This document shows, in pieces, positions 1 to 7,188 of a DNA stretch of 22,841 nucleotides; the first letter of the stretch is position 1, and every line of letters starts with the position of its first letter. Under the pieces are notes generated by a model. That model was given only the letters and a program-made list of their open reading frames with translations. It searched no databases and was not told the origin of the DNA. Source of the stretch: an uncultured Acetatifactor sp. GTDB lineage: Bacteria > Bacillota > Clostridia > Lachnospirales > Lachnospiraceae. Location of the stretch: assembly GCA_910580225.1 (NCBI GenBank), contig CAJTXE010000001.1:164884-187724 (forward strand). The letters are read 5' to 3'. The translations under genes and the position numbers were made by a program.

Positions 1-1
1 C

Positions 2-115
2 AATGTGCCGTATGGTTCGGGAGCGGCTGAATGGACGGAGGACCAAGCCGGCCTGCCGTATAACAAAGCGATGTGCTTTATGAACGGGTATCGGCTGCTG
101 CGGTATCATACATAG
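2..115 (+). CDS. possible 3' end of a truncated upstream gene
   Basis: Frame 2 is open from the left edge to a TAG at 113-115 and reads as about 37 residues ending ...FMNGYRLLRYHT. Codon third positions are rich in G and C, like the real genes here, while the competing open frame 3 is arginine-rich and looks like a shadow. If real, it ends tail-to-tail with the DUF6020 gene and overlaps its 3' end by about 38 bases. I do not recognise the family, and too little is present to assign a role. Confidence 0.35.
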   Translation, partial: NVPYGSGAAEWTEDQAGLPYNKAMCFMNGYRLLRYHT

Positions 116-1865
116 CGGTTCTGCCGCAGATCAGCATCAGAAAGGGCCAGGCGGCCATCACCGGATAGATGTAGCGCAGCTGTACGGTGGGGCCCAGGAA
201 TAAGGTAATATAGTAACCAAGTATCAGGGAAAGGGGCAGGCACAGCCGGGCTTTCCCATGATAAAGCAGGAAGGCGGCCAGCAGCAGATACAGCCACAGC
301 CATATCCCCGGCACAAACAGATATTTCAGGACCGGCAGGTCTAAATAAACATTTTGATCTGCCCAGCGTTCCAAACATGTGTACAGGCCTTCCCACCGGG
401 ACGCCTTATAGATGCCGTTTTCATTCAAAGTGCCTTCTTCCCAGCGGGTCTGTACATAACTAAGCCCCTTTCGCTCTTCCGATACATTGATGTACGCATG
501 GCTGGTGTCTGCAGGTGAAAGAAAACCGGCATTAAGTGCCAGTGCCGCATTCAGAAAATCGCCGGGATACGCTGTCAGCAGGCTCAGATAGGAGGAAATA
601 AATTCCCCTGTCCGATATCTGACTACGGAAGTATTGGTATGCCTCTTCACCGGGTCAGAGATGTGGGGATCATATTCCCGATAGCATTCGTCCTGAAGAA
701 AATCATTGATCAATGCTTTATCTTCTTCGGTCATGGTATTGTCATCCTCTGGAAGTTCGCCGATGCCGCCGTGGTAGAGCATGGTCCGGGCCAGCTGCTG
801 GATCGGCATGCTGAGCATTTCCCGCTTATCACCCTGCTGTGCACCGGTGGCCGCAAACAGGATATGGAGGGACAACACACCGGTGATAAAACCGGCAAAC
901 GCCAGAAGGAACAGTTTTCTCCATCTTCTGCAGTCTGTGCCGAACACTGCCGCCAGCGCCAGAAAGACCAGCAGCACCAGAAATGCATATTGACCGTTGT
1001 TCCGAAAAAGTATCATTCCAACGGTACTGAGAAAGAACCCCACGGCGGTCCGGCGTCCGGGCTCTATCAGCAGCTCTGTCAGACTCAGCAGCAGCAGCAG
1101 AAAAAATGCGGTGAAAATGATATCCTTTGTTACACTGATGCTCATATACCAGTGAAACGGGTACAGCATACATAGAAGCTGTACCGCAAGAATTCCTGCC
1201 GGGCCAAAACAGCGGCGTTTCACAAAGACGATGCCGCAGGCAAAGGATGCGCTTAAGAACAACAGCTGCAGCAGGGTATACAGGCCGATGCCTGCGGTGA
1301 CACTTCCCATAAGGCTCCCCAGTTTCATAGCACCGGTTATAAGCAGGGTATGGGCAATGGGATGGTGATCTATATAGTTTCCGCTGACTGCCTGGATGGT
1401 CTGAATATAGGAGTCATAAGCACAGATACCGGGATAATAGGCCAGATAACCGGGAAGCCAGGCGAGCACCATGAGAAAAAAACTTCCGGCGAACAGTTGT
1501 CCCGAGGAAGCCTTACCGCAGAGACGCTGCAGCGGACGGAAGGACGAGAGGAGGCCGGTTCTGGACGGGGACACTGATTTTAATGACAATTCTGTCGGAA
1601 AAATGCGGCCTTTAACAGACCGGCGGTACAGGGCATACCTTCCGGCAGCACCGGCAAGGAGTCCGCCGCACAGGCTCACGGTCAGTATTTTCAGTGTGTA
1701 AGGGACAGTCCAGACGATGTTGCCGTCTCTGGCCAGATCGGCTTCCGTCAGATAACAGAACAAAAACAGAAAGCCTGTGAAGGCAAACATAATACAGGCT
1801 GTTTTGGGCAGAAAAGATGCCCTTTTTTCACGGTCCTTTTTCTCGCTTCTATGTCTGAATCGCAT
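78..1865 (-). CDS. DUF6020-like polytopic membrane protein (GT-C-like)
   Basis: A 595-residue integral membrane protein. A basic N-terminus is followed by about ten or more hydrophobic segments. The stretch around residues 137-175 (YPGICAYDSY, then DHHPIAHTLL) is the signature I associate with DUF6020 proteins of Clostridia: an acidic loop after a membrane helix, as in GT-C glycosyltransferases that use lipid-linked sugars. A large soluble-looking segment of about 150 residues (roughly 345-495) precedes the last helices. GT-C activity is inference; substrate and acceptor are unknown. The ATG at 1863-1865 has a good GGAGAG ribosome site just upstream and a near-consensus promoter at 1899-1927. 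It is divergent from another polytopic protein. Family call fairly sure, function not. Confidence 0.8.
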   Translation of the reverse strand: MRFRHRSEKKDREKRASFLPKTACIMFAFTGFLFLFCYLTEADLARDGNIVWTVPYTLKILTVSLCGGLLAGAAGRYALYRRSVKGRIFPTELSLKSVSPSRTGLLSSFRPLQRLCGKASSGQLFAGSFFLMVLAWLPGYLAYYPGICAYDSYIQTIQAVSGNYIDHHPIAHTLLITGAMKLGSLMGSVTAGIGLYTLLQLLFLSASFACGIVFVKRRCFGPAGILAVQLLCMLYPFHWYMSISVTKDIIFTAFFLLLLLSLTELLIEPGRRTAVGFFLSTVGMILFRNNGQYAFLVLLVFLALAAVFGTDCRRWRKLFLLAFAGFITGVLSLHILFAATGAQQGDKREMLSMPIQQLARTMLYHGGIGELPEDDNTMTEEDKALINDFLQDECYREYDPHISDPVKRHTNTSVVRYRTGEFISSYLSLLTAYPGDFLNAALALNAGFLSPADTSHAYINVSEERKGLSYVQTRWEEGTLNENGIYKASRWEGLYTCLERWADQNVYLDLPVLKYLFVPGIWLWLYLLLAAFLLYHGKARLCLPLSLILGYYITLFLGPTVQLRYIYPVMAAWPFLMLICGRTAMYDTAAADTRS

Positions 1866-1898
1866 CGCACTCTCCGAGGGTGTTATCTTTTTATCCTC

Positions 1899-1927
1899 AT
1901 TCTATCATGGTTATTTTATACCGTCAA
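1899..1927 (-). promoter_or_regulatory. sigma-A promoter for the DUF6020-like gene
   Basis: Read on the minus strand: -35 TTGACG (1922-1927), a 17-base spacer, and -10 TAGAAT (1899-1904) preceded by TGA, giving an extended -10. The predicted start is about 1892, leaving a short leader to the ATG at 1865. Confidence 0.65.
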
Positions 1928-2003
1928 CTCTGAAACATTGTGCTTTTGAGGGAAACGCCCGGAGTCCGGAAGCCTGGACCGCTGTTTTTCGGATTTTGTG
2001 TCT

Positions 2004-2032
2004 TTACCGAGATTGGTTAAGTATGGTATAGT
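2004..2032 (+). promoter_or_regulatory. extended -10 promoter for the 534-residue membrane protein gene
   Basis: TATAGT at 2027-2032 is preceded by TGG (extended -10). The -35, TTACCG at 2004-2009 with 17-base spacing, is weak. An AAGGAG ribosome site lies just before the ATG at 2066. The 200-bp region 1866-2065 therefore holds two back-to-back promoters. It also has a small palindrome, CCGGAGTCCGG, at 1959-1969. Confidence 0.5.
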
Positions 2033-2065
2033 AAAAATAGTTATTACCGTGAAGGAGCGTTTGGT

Positions 2066-3670
2066 ATGTATGCTTTGACAGATAAGATTTATTCCTTCTG
2101 TGTATGCAGTGTGAAAGTACTGGGGCTGATGCTGGCTGCCTTTCTGTTTGCAGGGAGCTTTCTGGTGACAAGTTACAGTACGGATATGGAATCTCAGACC
2201 GTGTTGTTTCGGGCAGACAATCCGCTGTGGAATCTGTTGGGAATAGCAGTGTTTTCGGTCATTTTTATCCCGGCGGTGCGGAGGAGAAAGGTGCGGACAA
2301 ACCGGCTTCTTTTTCTTACGCTGGGCTGGTGCTGCTTTGCGGGGGCCTTTCTGATTGTGTTTGGGCGGACGGCGCCGGCCGCGGACGGCATGTCTGTTTA
2401 TGCGGCTGCCGGGGAATTGGCGGTGGGACAGACGGCGGTTATCTCCCCGGACAATTCTTATTTTTCCTATTATCCCCAGCAAATCGGCCTGGTGTGTTTC
2501 TACGAAATCGGAATCCGGCTGTGGAATCTACTGCCTTTTGAGATACCGGCGTATCACATGATCAAATGCGTCAACGTGCTGGGGGCCTGTGGGATTCTTT
2601 TTTTCCAGCAGCGGACGGTGCAGCTGCTGTGGCACAATGAAAGGCTTGACTGCATTTATCTGATTCTCGCGGGACTGAATCTGCCGTTTTTGATGTATAC
2701 CTCCTTTATATATGGGGAGATTCCGTCGTTTGCCTTTATGGCGGCAGGTCTTTACTGTCTGCTGTGTTTTCTGGGAGACAGGGAGACGGGCAGCGGATGG
2801 CGCCAGGCGCTTTATGCCGTGGTTTGTTTTTCCATGGGAGTGGCGCTGCGCAAGAATAACCTGATCTTTGTCATTGCGGTGCTCATTGTAGCCCTTCTGC
2901 AATATCTGCGGGACAGAAAAGGGGTCGTTCTGATGTTTGCGCTGCTGTGCGGTGTATGTGCTTTCGGGGTATTGCCGGGGATCCGGAAGGTATATGAGCT
3001 TCGGGCCGGGAATTACCTTCGCTCCGGTGTGCCTGCAGCTGCGTATTTTGCCATGGGTATGCAGGATGTTCCGGGAAGCAGGTGCGGGGGATGGTATAAC
3101 GGGTATAATTTTGAGGTGTATCAGGAAGCCGGTCTGGACGGGGATGCGGCGGCGGCAGTGAGCCGGGAGGCCATCCGGGAACGGCTGGAGGATTTCAAAG
3201 AGAATCCGGGATACGCGGTGAAGTTTTATCTCAGAAAGCATATATCCCAGTGGGCGGACGGTACCTATGCCTCCAGGCAGGCCACACTGTCGTCTTTCGG
3301 CGGACGGGGGCGGGTGCTGCAGTCTCTTTATGAGGGGCCCCTCAGCAGATTCTTTATTGAGTATGGAAATTTTTACCAGAATATGCTGTATCTGGGATTT
3401 GTGGTATTCTCCATTGTTTCCTGTAAGGGGATGTTCTCCGGGATCAGGAAGCAGGACGGCCGCGGGAACGGCGATGGAAACACCGGAGAGAGGCTGACAG
3501 ACAGCCTGCCTCTCTGGGTCGGGCTGATCGGGGTGTTGGGCGGTTTTCTGTTTCACATGGTGTGGGAGGCCAATTCCCGTTATATCCTTTTGTACAGTCT
3601 GGCAATGCTTCCCTATTCGGCCTGGGGAATCGGCCGGATTATGTTACGGAAAACAGATTGTCCCTTGTAG
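2066..3670 (+). CDS. polytopic membrane protein, GT-C/PMT-like
   Basis: A 534-residue membrane protein with about ten or eleven hydrophobic segments. The layout resembles GT39/PMT-type GT-C glycosyltransferases: an extracytoplasmic loop after the third helix with an acidic Asp (GRTAPAADGMSVYAAA), a YYPQQIGLV segment, central paired helices with ALRKNN, a soluble loop near residues 330-400, and closing helices near the C-terminus. This is a fold-level resemblance; I recognise no specific family. The likely role is transfer of sugar from a lipid carrier to envelope glycans or proteins, but that is inference. The start has an AAGGAG site 9-10 bases upstream. It is divergent from the DUF6020-like gene, which has a similar architecture, suggesting a shared envelope pathway. 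Confidence 0.75.
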   Translation: MYALTDKIYSFCVCSVKVLGLMLAAFLFAGSFLVTSYSTDMESQTVLFRADNPLWNLLGIAVFSVIFIPAVRRRKVRTNRLLFLTLGWCCFAGAFLIVFGRTAPAADGMSVYAAAGELAVGQTAVISPDNSYFSYYPQQIGLVCFYEIGIRLWNLLPFEIPAYHMIKCVNVLGACGILFFQQRTVQLLWHNERLDCIYLILAGLNLPFLMYTSFIYGEIPSFAFMAAGLYCLLCFLGDRETGSGWRQALYAVVCFSMGVALRKNNLIFVIAVLIVALLQYLRDRKGVVLMFALLCGVCAFGVLPGIRKVYELRAGNYLRSGVPAAAYFAMGMQDVPGSRCGGWYNGYNFEVYQEAGLDGDAAAAVSREAIRERLEDFKENPGYAVKFYLRKHISQWADGTYASRQATLSSFGGRGRVLQSLYEGPLSRFFIEYGNFYQNMLYLGFVVFSIVSCKGMFSGIRKQDGRGNGDGNTGERLTDSLPLWVGLIGVLGGFLFHMVWEANSRYILLYSLAMLPYSAWGIGRIMLRKTDCPL

Positions 3671-3780
3671 GAGTATGCAGCAACTTTCTGTTCCGGTAAT
3701 ACCTTATGCCTCAGGGCCGCTTGACGGATTCGTCCGGAGATAAGGGTATCAATGCCTCTTTTCTGGGTATACTGTCCGGT

Positions 3781-4344
3781 ATGACAAGGAAAAAGACATT
3801 TCACCAATTTGATTATTATGTTCTGTTGTTTTTTGCTATGGCCTTTATTGGATGGATCTGGGAGGTATTGCTGTTTTTGAGTACGGAGCATGCCTTTATC
3901 AACAGGGGGGTGTACAGGGGACCGTACCTGCCCATCTACGGGGTCGGCGGGCTTCTCTTATGTTTTCTGCTTCGCTCTTTTCAGAAAAAGCCCCTTGGGG
4001 TATTTATCCTGTCGGCGTTGCTTTGCTCTGTATTGGAGTATTTTACCAGCTGGTTTCTGGAATTTCTGTGGGGAATCCGGTGGTGGGACTACAGCGGACA
4101 TGTTTTGAATCTGAACGGCAGAATCTGTCTGGCGGGGGCGGTGACCTTCGGGCTGGGCGGGACGGCACTGATATGCCTGCTTTTGCCTTTTTACGAAAAG
4201 CAGTATCAACGGATATCCCCAAAATGGCGGATTATATTGTGTATTGTGCTGCTGATTCTATTTATCGCGGATGCAACTTACTGTGCTGTGGGTCCCAATA
4301 CCGGACAGGGGATTTCAGAGGAAATCGGTCAGGAAGCAGCTTGA
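3781..4344 (+). CDS. PF06541-type membrane protein (putative ABC-transporter type IV / CmpB-like)
   Basis: A membrane protein of 187 residues from the ATG at 3781. An in-frame ATG at 3706 would add 25 polar residues that do not look like part of the family. Neither start has a strong ribosome site. The opening FDYYVLLFFAMAFIGWIWEV, the NRGVYRGPYLPIYG motif, and the WWDYSGHVLNLNGRICL motif are characteristic of the PF06541 family (annotated as putative ABC-transporter type IV). About five or six membrane segments are visible. There is no ATPase partner nearby. Instead a GHKL kinase and a LytTR regulator follow in the same direction, 40 bases downstream. A sensory or auxiliary role in that pathway is possible but is inference. 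Confidence 0.8.
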   Translation: MTRKKTFHQFDYYVLLFFAMAFIGWIWEVLLFLSTEHAFINRGVYRGPYLPIYGVGGLLLCFLLRSFQKKPLGVFILSALLCSVLEYFTSWFLEFLWGIRWWDYSGHVLNLNGRICLAGAVTFGLGGTALICLLLPFYEKQYQRISPKWRIILCIVLLILFIADATYCAVGPNTGQGISEEIGQEAA

Positions 4345-4384
4345 GAAATTCCCGAAAATCAGGGTGTGGAGAGGAGATGCTGTG

Positions 4385-5068
4385 ATGTTTTTCAATAGGC
4401 TGATAGAGCGTCGGATAGAAGCCTATCAGAGCGACCTGATCAAAAAGTATTACGACGAAGTGGAAAGCATCTATACGAAGATGCGGGGCTGGCGGCATGA
4501 TTACCACAATCATATCCAGGCCCTCCAGGCCAGCATGGCTATGGGGAAATATGATGAAGTGAATGAATATTTAAGGCAGCTCAATGATGATCTGACCAAT
4601 GTGGACACGGTGCTGAAAACCGGGCGCGTTATGGTGGATGCCATACTTAACGGCAAGATTTCTCTGGCTGTGCAGAATGATATTTCTGTAAATGCCAGGG
4701 CCAGACTTCCGGAAGGCCTTGGGATGAGTGATGTGGATCTGTGTGTTGTGATGGGCAATCTGCTGGATAATGCCATTGAGGAGAATCGGAAACTGAAGGT
4801 GGGCGAACGTTTCCTGCGTGTTTACATAGGGACGAAGAATACATTTCTGTATATTGCTGTTACCAATGCCGCAGGGAAAAGGCAGGAAAAGACAGGCCGT
4901 CTGTTCCGTTCTTCCAAGGGGAACCGGCATGGTTTCGGTCTGGCCCGGGTGGAGGGCATCGTGAAGAAATACGGGGGAACCTTCACGGCAGCCAGTGAGG
5001 ACGGCGGTTTTACGGCGGAGGTGCTGATTCCGGTATGTGCTGTCTGCGGGAAACAGGGATCTGTCTGA
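4385..5068 (+). CDS. cytosolic GHKL-type sensor histidine kinase (AgrC-like class)
   Basis: A 227-residue histidine kinase. The ATG at 4385 has AGGAG eight bases upstream; the frame stays open further up, overlapping the previous gene, but without a better start. Residues 15-35 look helical. The H-box is RHDYHNHIQ, with the likely phospho-acceptor His38. The N-box NLLDNAIEE sits at about 125-133 and the G-box HGFGLARV at about 182-189. This is the HPK10/GHKL layout of AgrC-type kinases that pair with LytTR regulators. AgrC relatives usually carry five to seven N-terminal membrane helices; here there are none, so sensing must come from a partner, possibly the membrane protein just upstream. 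The cognate regulator lies 100 bases downstream. Confidence 0.85.
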   Translation: MFFNRLIERRIEAYQSDLIKKYYDEVESIYTKMRGWRHDYHNHIQALQASMAMGKYDEVNEYLRQLNDDLTNVDTVLKTGRVMVDAILNGKISLAVQNDISVNARARLPEGLGMSDVDLCVVMGNLLDNAIEENRKLKVGERFLRVYIGTKNTFLYIAVTNAAGKRQEKTGRLFRSSKGNRHGFGLARVEGIVKKYGGTFTAASEDGGFTAEVLIPVCAVCGKQGSV

Positions 5069-5168
5069 ACGAAGTACAGGAGTTACATCATAATGTTATA
5101 AAAGAACAGCGGCTGTCGTCTTGCCCGAGGATTTGCCGGGAAACGCAGCAGTTGGCCGGAGGTGTTCC

Positions 5169-5870
5169 ATGATTTATAAAATAGCTGTCTGTGATGATAG
5201 TACCACAGATGCAGAATATATTACAACGCTTGTGAATACCTGGTCCGCGGCGTCGGAGAAAATGGTGCATACAGAGACATTCCCTTCCGCAGAAGCTTTT
5301 TTGTTTCGGTATGGAGAGGAGAAGGATTATCATATGCTGCTCCTGGACATCGAGATGGGCGGTCAAAACGGCGTGGAACTGGCCAGGAAGGTGAGGGAGG
5401 AAAATGAGTCGGTTCAGATTGTGTTCATCACCGGTTTTCCGGATTTTATGGAGGAAGGATATGAGGTGTCTGCCCTGCACTATCTGATGAAGCCTGTGGT
5501 GCAGGAGAAGCTGTTTGCTGTTCTGGACAGGGCTGCGGCCGGCCTGGAGAAGCAGGAAAGGCGCCTGGCGGTCACCTATGACCGGCAGACGGATTTTGTT
5601 TCCCTGGACAGAATCCTGTATCTGGAAGCCCAGAAGCAGTATGTCTGTATCCATACACCTGACAGGATTTATCGGATGAAGGCATCTCTGCGGGAAATGG
5701 AGACTTCTCTTGACAGACGTTTTTTCAAATGTCAACGGTCCTTTCTGGTTAATTTAAGTCATGTGGTGCAGATTAAGGGAAACTGTGTGGTGCTGAAAAA
5801 CGGGGAGGAAGTCCCCATCAGCCGGGGAATGGCAGAAGAGGTGAGCAGGGCGGTCATTGCGCTGTTTTAG
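5169..5870 (+). CDS. LytTR-family response regulator
   Basis: A 233-residue two-domain regulator. The receiver domain has the acidic pair Asp9/Asp10, phospho-acceptor Asp60 (LLLDIEMGG), Thr88 and Lys108 (LMKPV). From about residue 135 there is a LytTR DNA-binding domain, with the typical ILYLEAQKQYVCIHT and FFKCQRSFLVNL segments. Such proteins bind direct repeats upstream of target promoters. The start at 5169 is chosen over an in-frame ATG at 5121 because a GGAGG site lies immediately before it. It is almost certainly paired with the GHKL kinase upstream. Targets cannot be read from the window. Confidence 0.9.
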   Translation: MIYKIAVCDDSTTDAEYITTLVNTWSAASEKMVHTETFPSAEAFLFRYGEEKDYHMLLLDIEMGGQNGVELARKVREENESVQIVFITGFPDFMEEGYEVSALHYLMKPVVQEKLFAVLDRAAAGLEKQERRLAVTYDRQTDFVSLDRILYLEAQKQYVCIHTPDRIYRMKASLREMETSLDRRFFKCQRSFLVNLSHVVQIKGNCVVLKNGEEVPISRGMAEEVSRAVIALF

Positions 5871-6090
5871 GATATCTGATTCTGTTTCGGGATCATGTTT
5901 TAAAGGGTCTTTGCATGAAACATGACGGAAAGGCAGGGGGCAGTTGGAACAGGATTTTTCCCTGGCGTCTGAATTGCAGACAGAAGCTTCTGTCATGGAG
6001 TCATTCACCGCCTGACAGGGGAATACATATCAATAGATAAATATTTGATGATTCCGGCGTAAAGACGGAAAACGATAGGAGAATGCTTTT
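5871..6090. promoter_or_regulatory. regulatory region upstream of ddl, with hairpin and palindrome
   Basis: This 220-bp gene-free stretch holds an 8-bp perfect inverted repeat (TCATGTTT at 5893-5900 with AAACATGA at 5918-5925), which lacks a T-run and so is not a clear terminator. It also holds a perfect 16-bp palindrome, GACAGAAGCTTCTGTC, at 5979-5994. A possible weak promoter is CTGACA (6012-6017), 16 bases, TAGATA (6034-6039). The ddl ATG at 6091 has a GGAG site. The palindrome sits just upstream of that putative promoter, so an operator role is plausible. Confidence 0.4.
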
Positions 6091-7128
6091 ATGAAGATTG
6101 TAGTATTGGCAGGGGGAATCAGCTCGGAGAGGGACGTATCCTTAAGCTCCGGGGGCATGATCTACCAGGCGCTTCGGAAAAAGGGGCATGCGGCAATTTT
6201 ACTGGATGTGTATCTGGGACTTCCCGGGGACAGGGAAGGCGTCTTTTCCCTGGACAGGGACTGGGCCGCTCAGGTCTGCAGTATCGGGGAAGAGGATCCG
6301 GACCTGGATGCAGTGAAGGCGCTGAGGAAGGCGGGCGGGAAAGGATTCTTCGGACCCAATGTGCTGGAGATCTGTCAGGAGGCAGACTGTGTGTTTCTGG
6401 CTCTTCACGGCGCAAACGGCGAGGACGGCAGGATACAGGCCTGTTTTGAATTGTTGGGAATTCCCTGTACGGGGGCAGACTTTGTGGGTTCCTGCCTGGC
6501 CATGGACAAGGGAATCACAAAGGATATTTTCAAGGCATACGGCGTTCCCACACCGATGGGAATCCGGTTGAAAAAGGGGGAGACGGAAAGCAAAGTTCTG
6601 CCTTATCCCTGTATTGTGAAAGCCAGCTGCGGGGGTTCCAGTATCGGTGTCTGCGTGGCCCGCAATCCGGAAGAGTATGAGAAGGCAAAGGAAGAGGCTT
6701 TCCGGTATGGGGATGAGGTCATTGTAGAACAGTATATTCATGGAAGGGAGTTTTCCGTGGGGGTCATGGACGGTAAAGCGCTTCCGGTAATAGAGATGGC
6801 GCCTAAAGAAGGATTTTATGACTATAGGAACAAATACCAGGCGGGCACTACCGTAGAGACCTGTCCGGCACAGATATCGGAGGAAAAGGCAGGTCAGATG
6901 CAGGAGATTTCCGAGCAGGTTTTCCGGGTACTGCGGCTGAAGAGCTATGCACGGATGGACTTTGTTATGAGTGAGGCAGGGGAGGTATTTTGTCTGGAGG
7001 CAAATACCCTGCCGGGCATGACGCCTACTTCTCTGCTGCCCCAGGAGGCGGCAGCGGCGGGGATGGATTTCGCGGAGCTGTGCGAGACAATTCTGGGGCT
7101 TGCGGGAATTTCCGAAGTGGCTTCCTGA
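6091..7128 (+). CDS. ddl: D-alanine--D-alanine ligase
   Basis: An ATP-grasp ligase joining two D-alanines for the peptidoglycan stem, cytosolic, 345 residues (usual range 300-370). The N-terminal GGISSERDVSL carries the conserved Glu that binds the first D-Ala. LALHGANGEDG is near residue 106, LAMDKGITK follows, and SCGGSSIGV is the serine-loop segment. The omega loop GFYDYRNKY has the Tyr typical of true D-Ala-D-Ala ligases. YARMDF supplies the active-site Arg and LEANTLPGMTPTSLLP the metal-binding Glu/Asn. The Tyr and the LPGMTPTSL ending argue against a D-Lac or D-Ser (VanA/VanG) ligase. A segment at residues 53-85 before the first domain motif is longer than in E. coli enzymes. It is followed 60 bases later by murF, which uses its product. 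Confidence 0.93.
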   Translation: MKIVVLAGGISSERDVSLSSGGMIYQALRKKGHAAILLDVYLGLPGDREGVFSLDRDWAAQVCSIGEEDPDLDAVKALRKAGGKGFFGPNVLEICQEADCVFLALHGANGEDGRIQACFELLGIPCTGADFVGSCLAMDKGITKDIFKAYGVPTPMGIRLKKGETESKVLPYPCIVKASCGGSSIGVCVARNPEEYEKAKEEAFRYGDEVIVEQYIHGREFSVGVMDGKALPVIEMAPKEGFYDYRNKYQAGTTVETCPAQISEEKAGQMQEISEQVFRVLRLKSYARMDFVMSEAGEVFCLEANTLPGMTPTSLLPQEAAAAGMDFAELCETILGLAGISEVAS

Positions 7129-7188
7129 AACTGAGGATGTTTCGGAAGACGGCATGACAGAAAGACAGATGGAGGGATGGGAAGAAGC

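Noticed and set aside
639..1175. Open frame of 178 codons on the plus strand inside the DUF6020-like gene
   Set aside because: It is Gln/Lys/Cys-rich with no family motif, lies wholly opposite a well-supported membrane protein gene, and has no ribosome site.
2528..3556. 342-codon minus-strand frame opposite the 534-residue membrane protein
   Set aside because: Pro/His/Gln-rich composition is typical of an antisense shadow; the plus-strand frame has clear membrane helices, a promoter and a ribosome site.
6091..7128. The Ddl as a vancomycin-resistance ligase (VanG/VanC type) because of the nearby VanRS-like pair
   Set aside because: The omega loop keeps Tyr (GFYDY) and the C-terminal LPGMTPTSL block is that of housekeeping D-Ala-D-Ala ligases; VanXY and VanT genes are absent.
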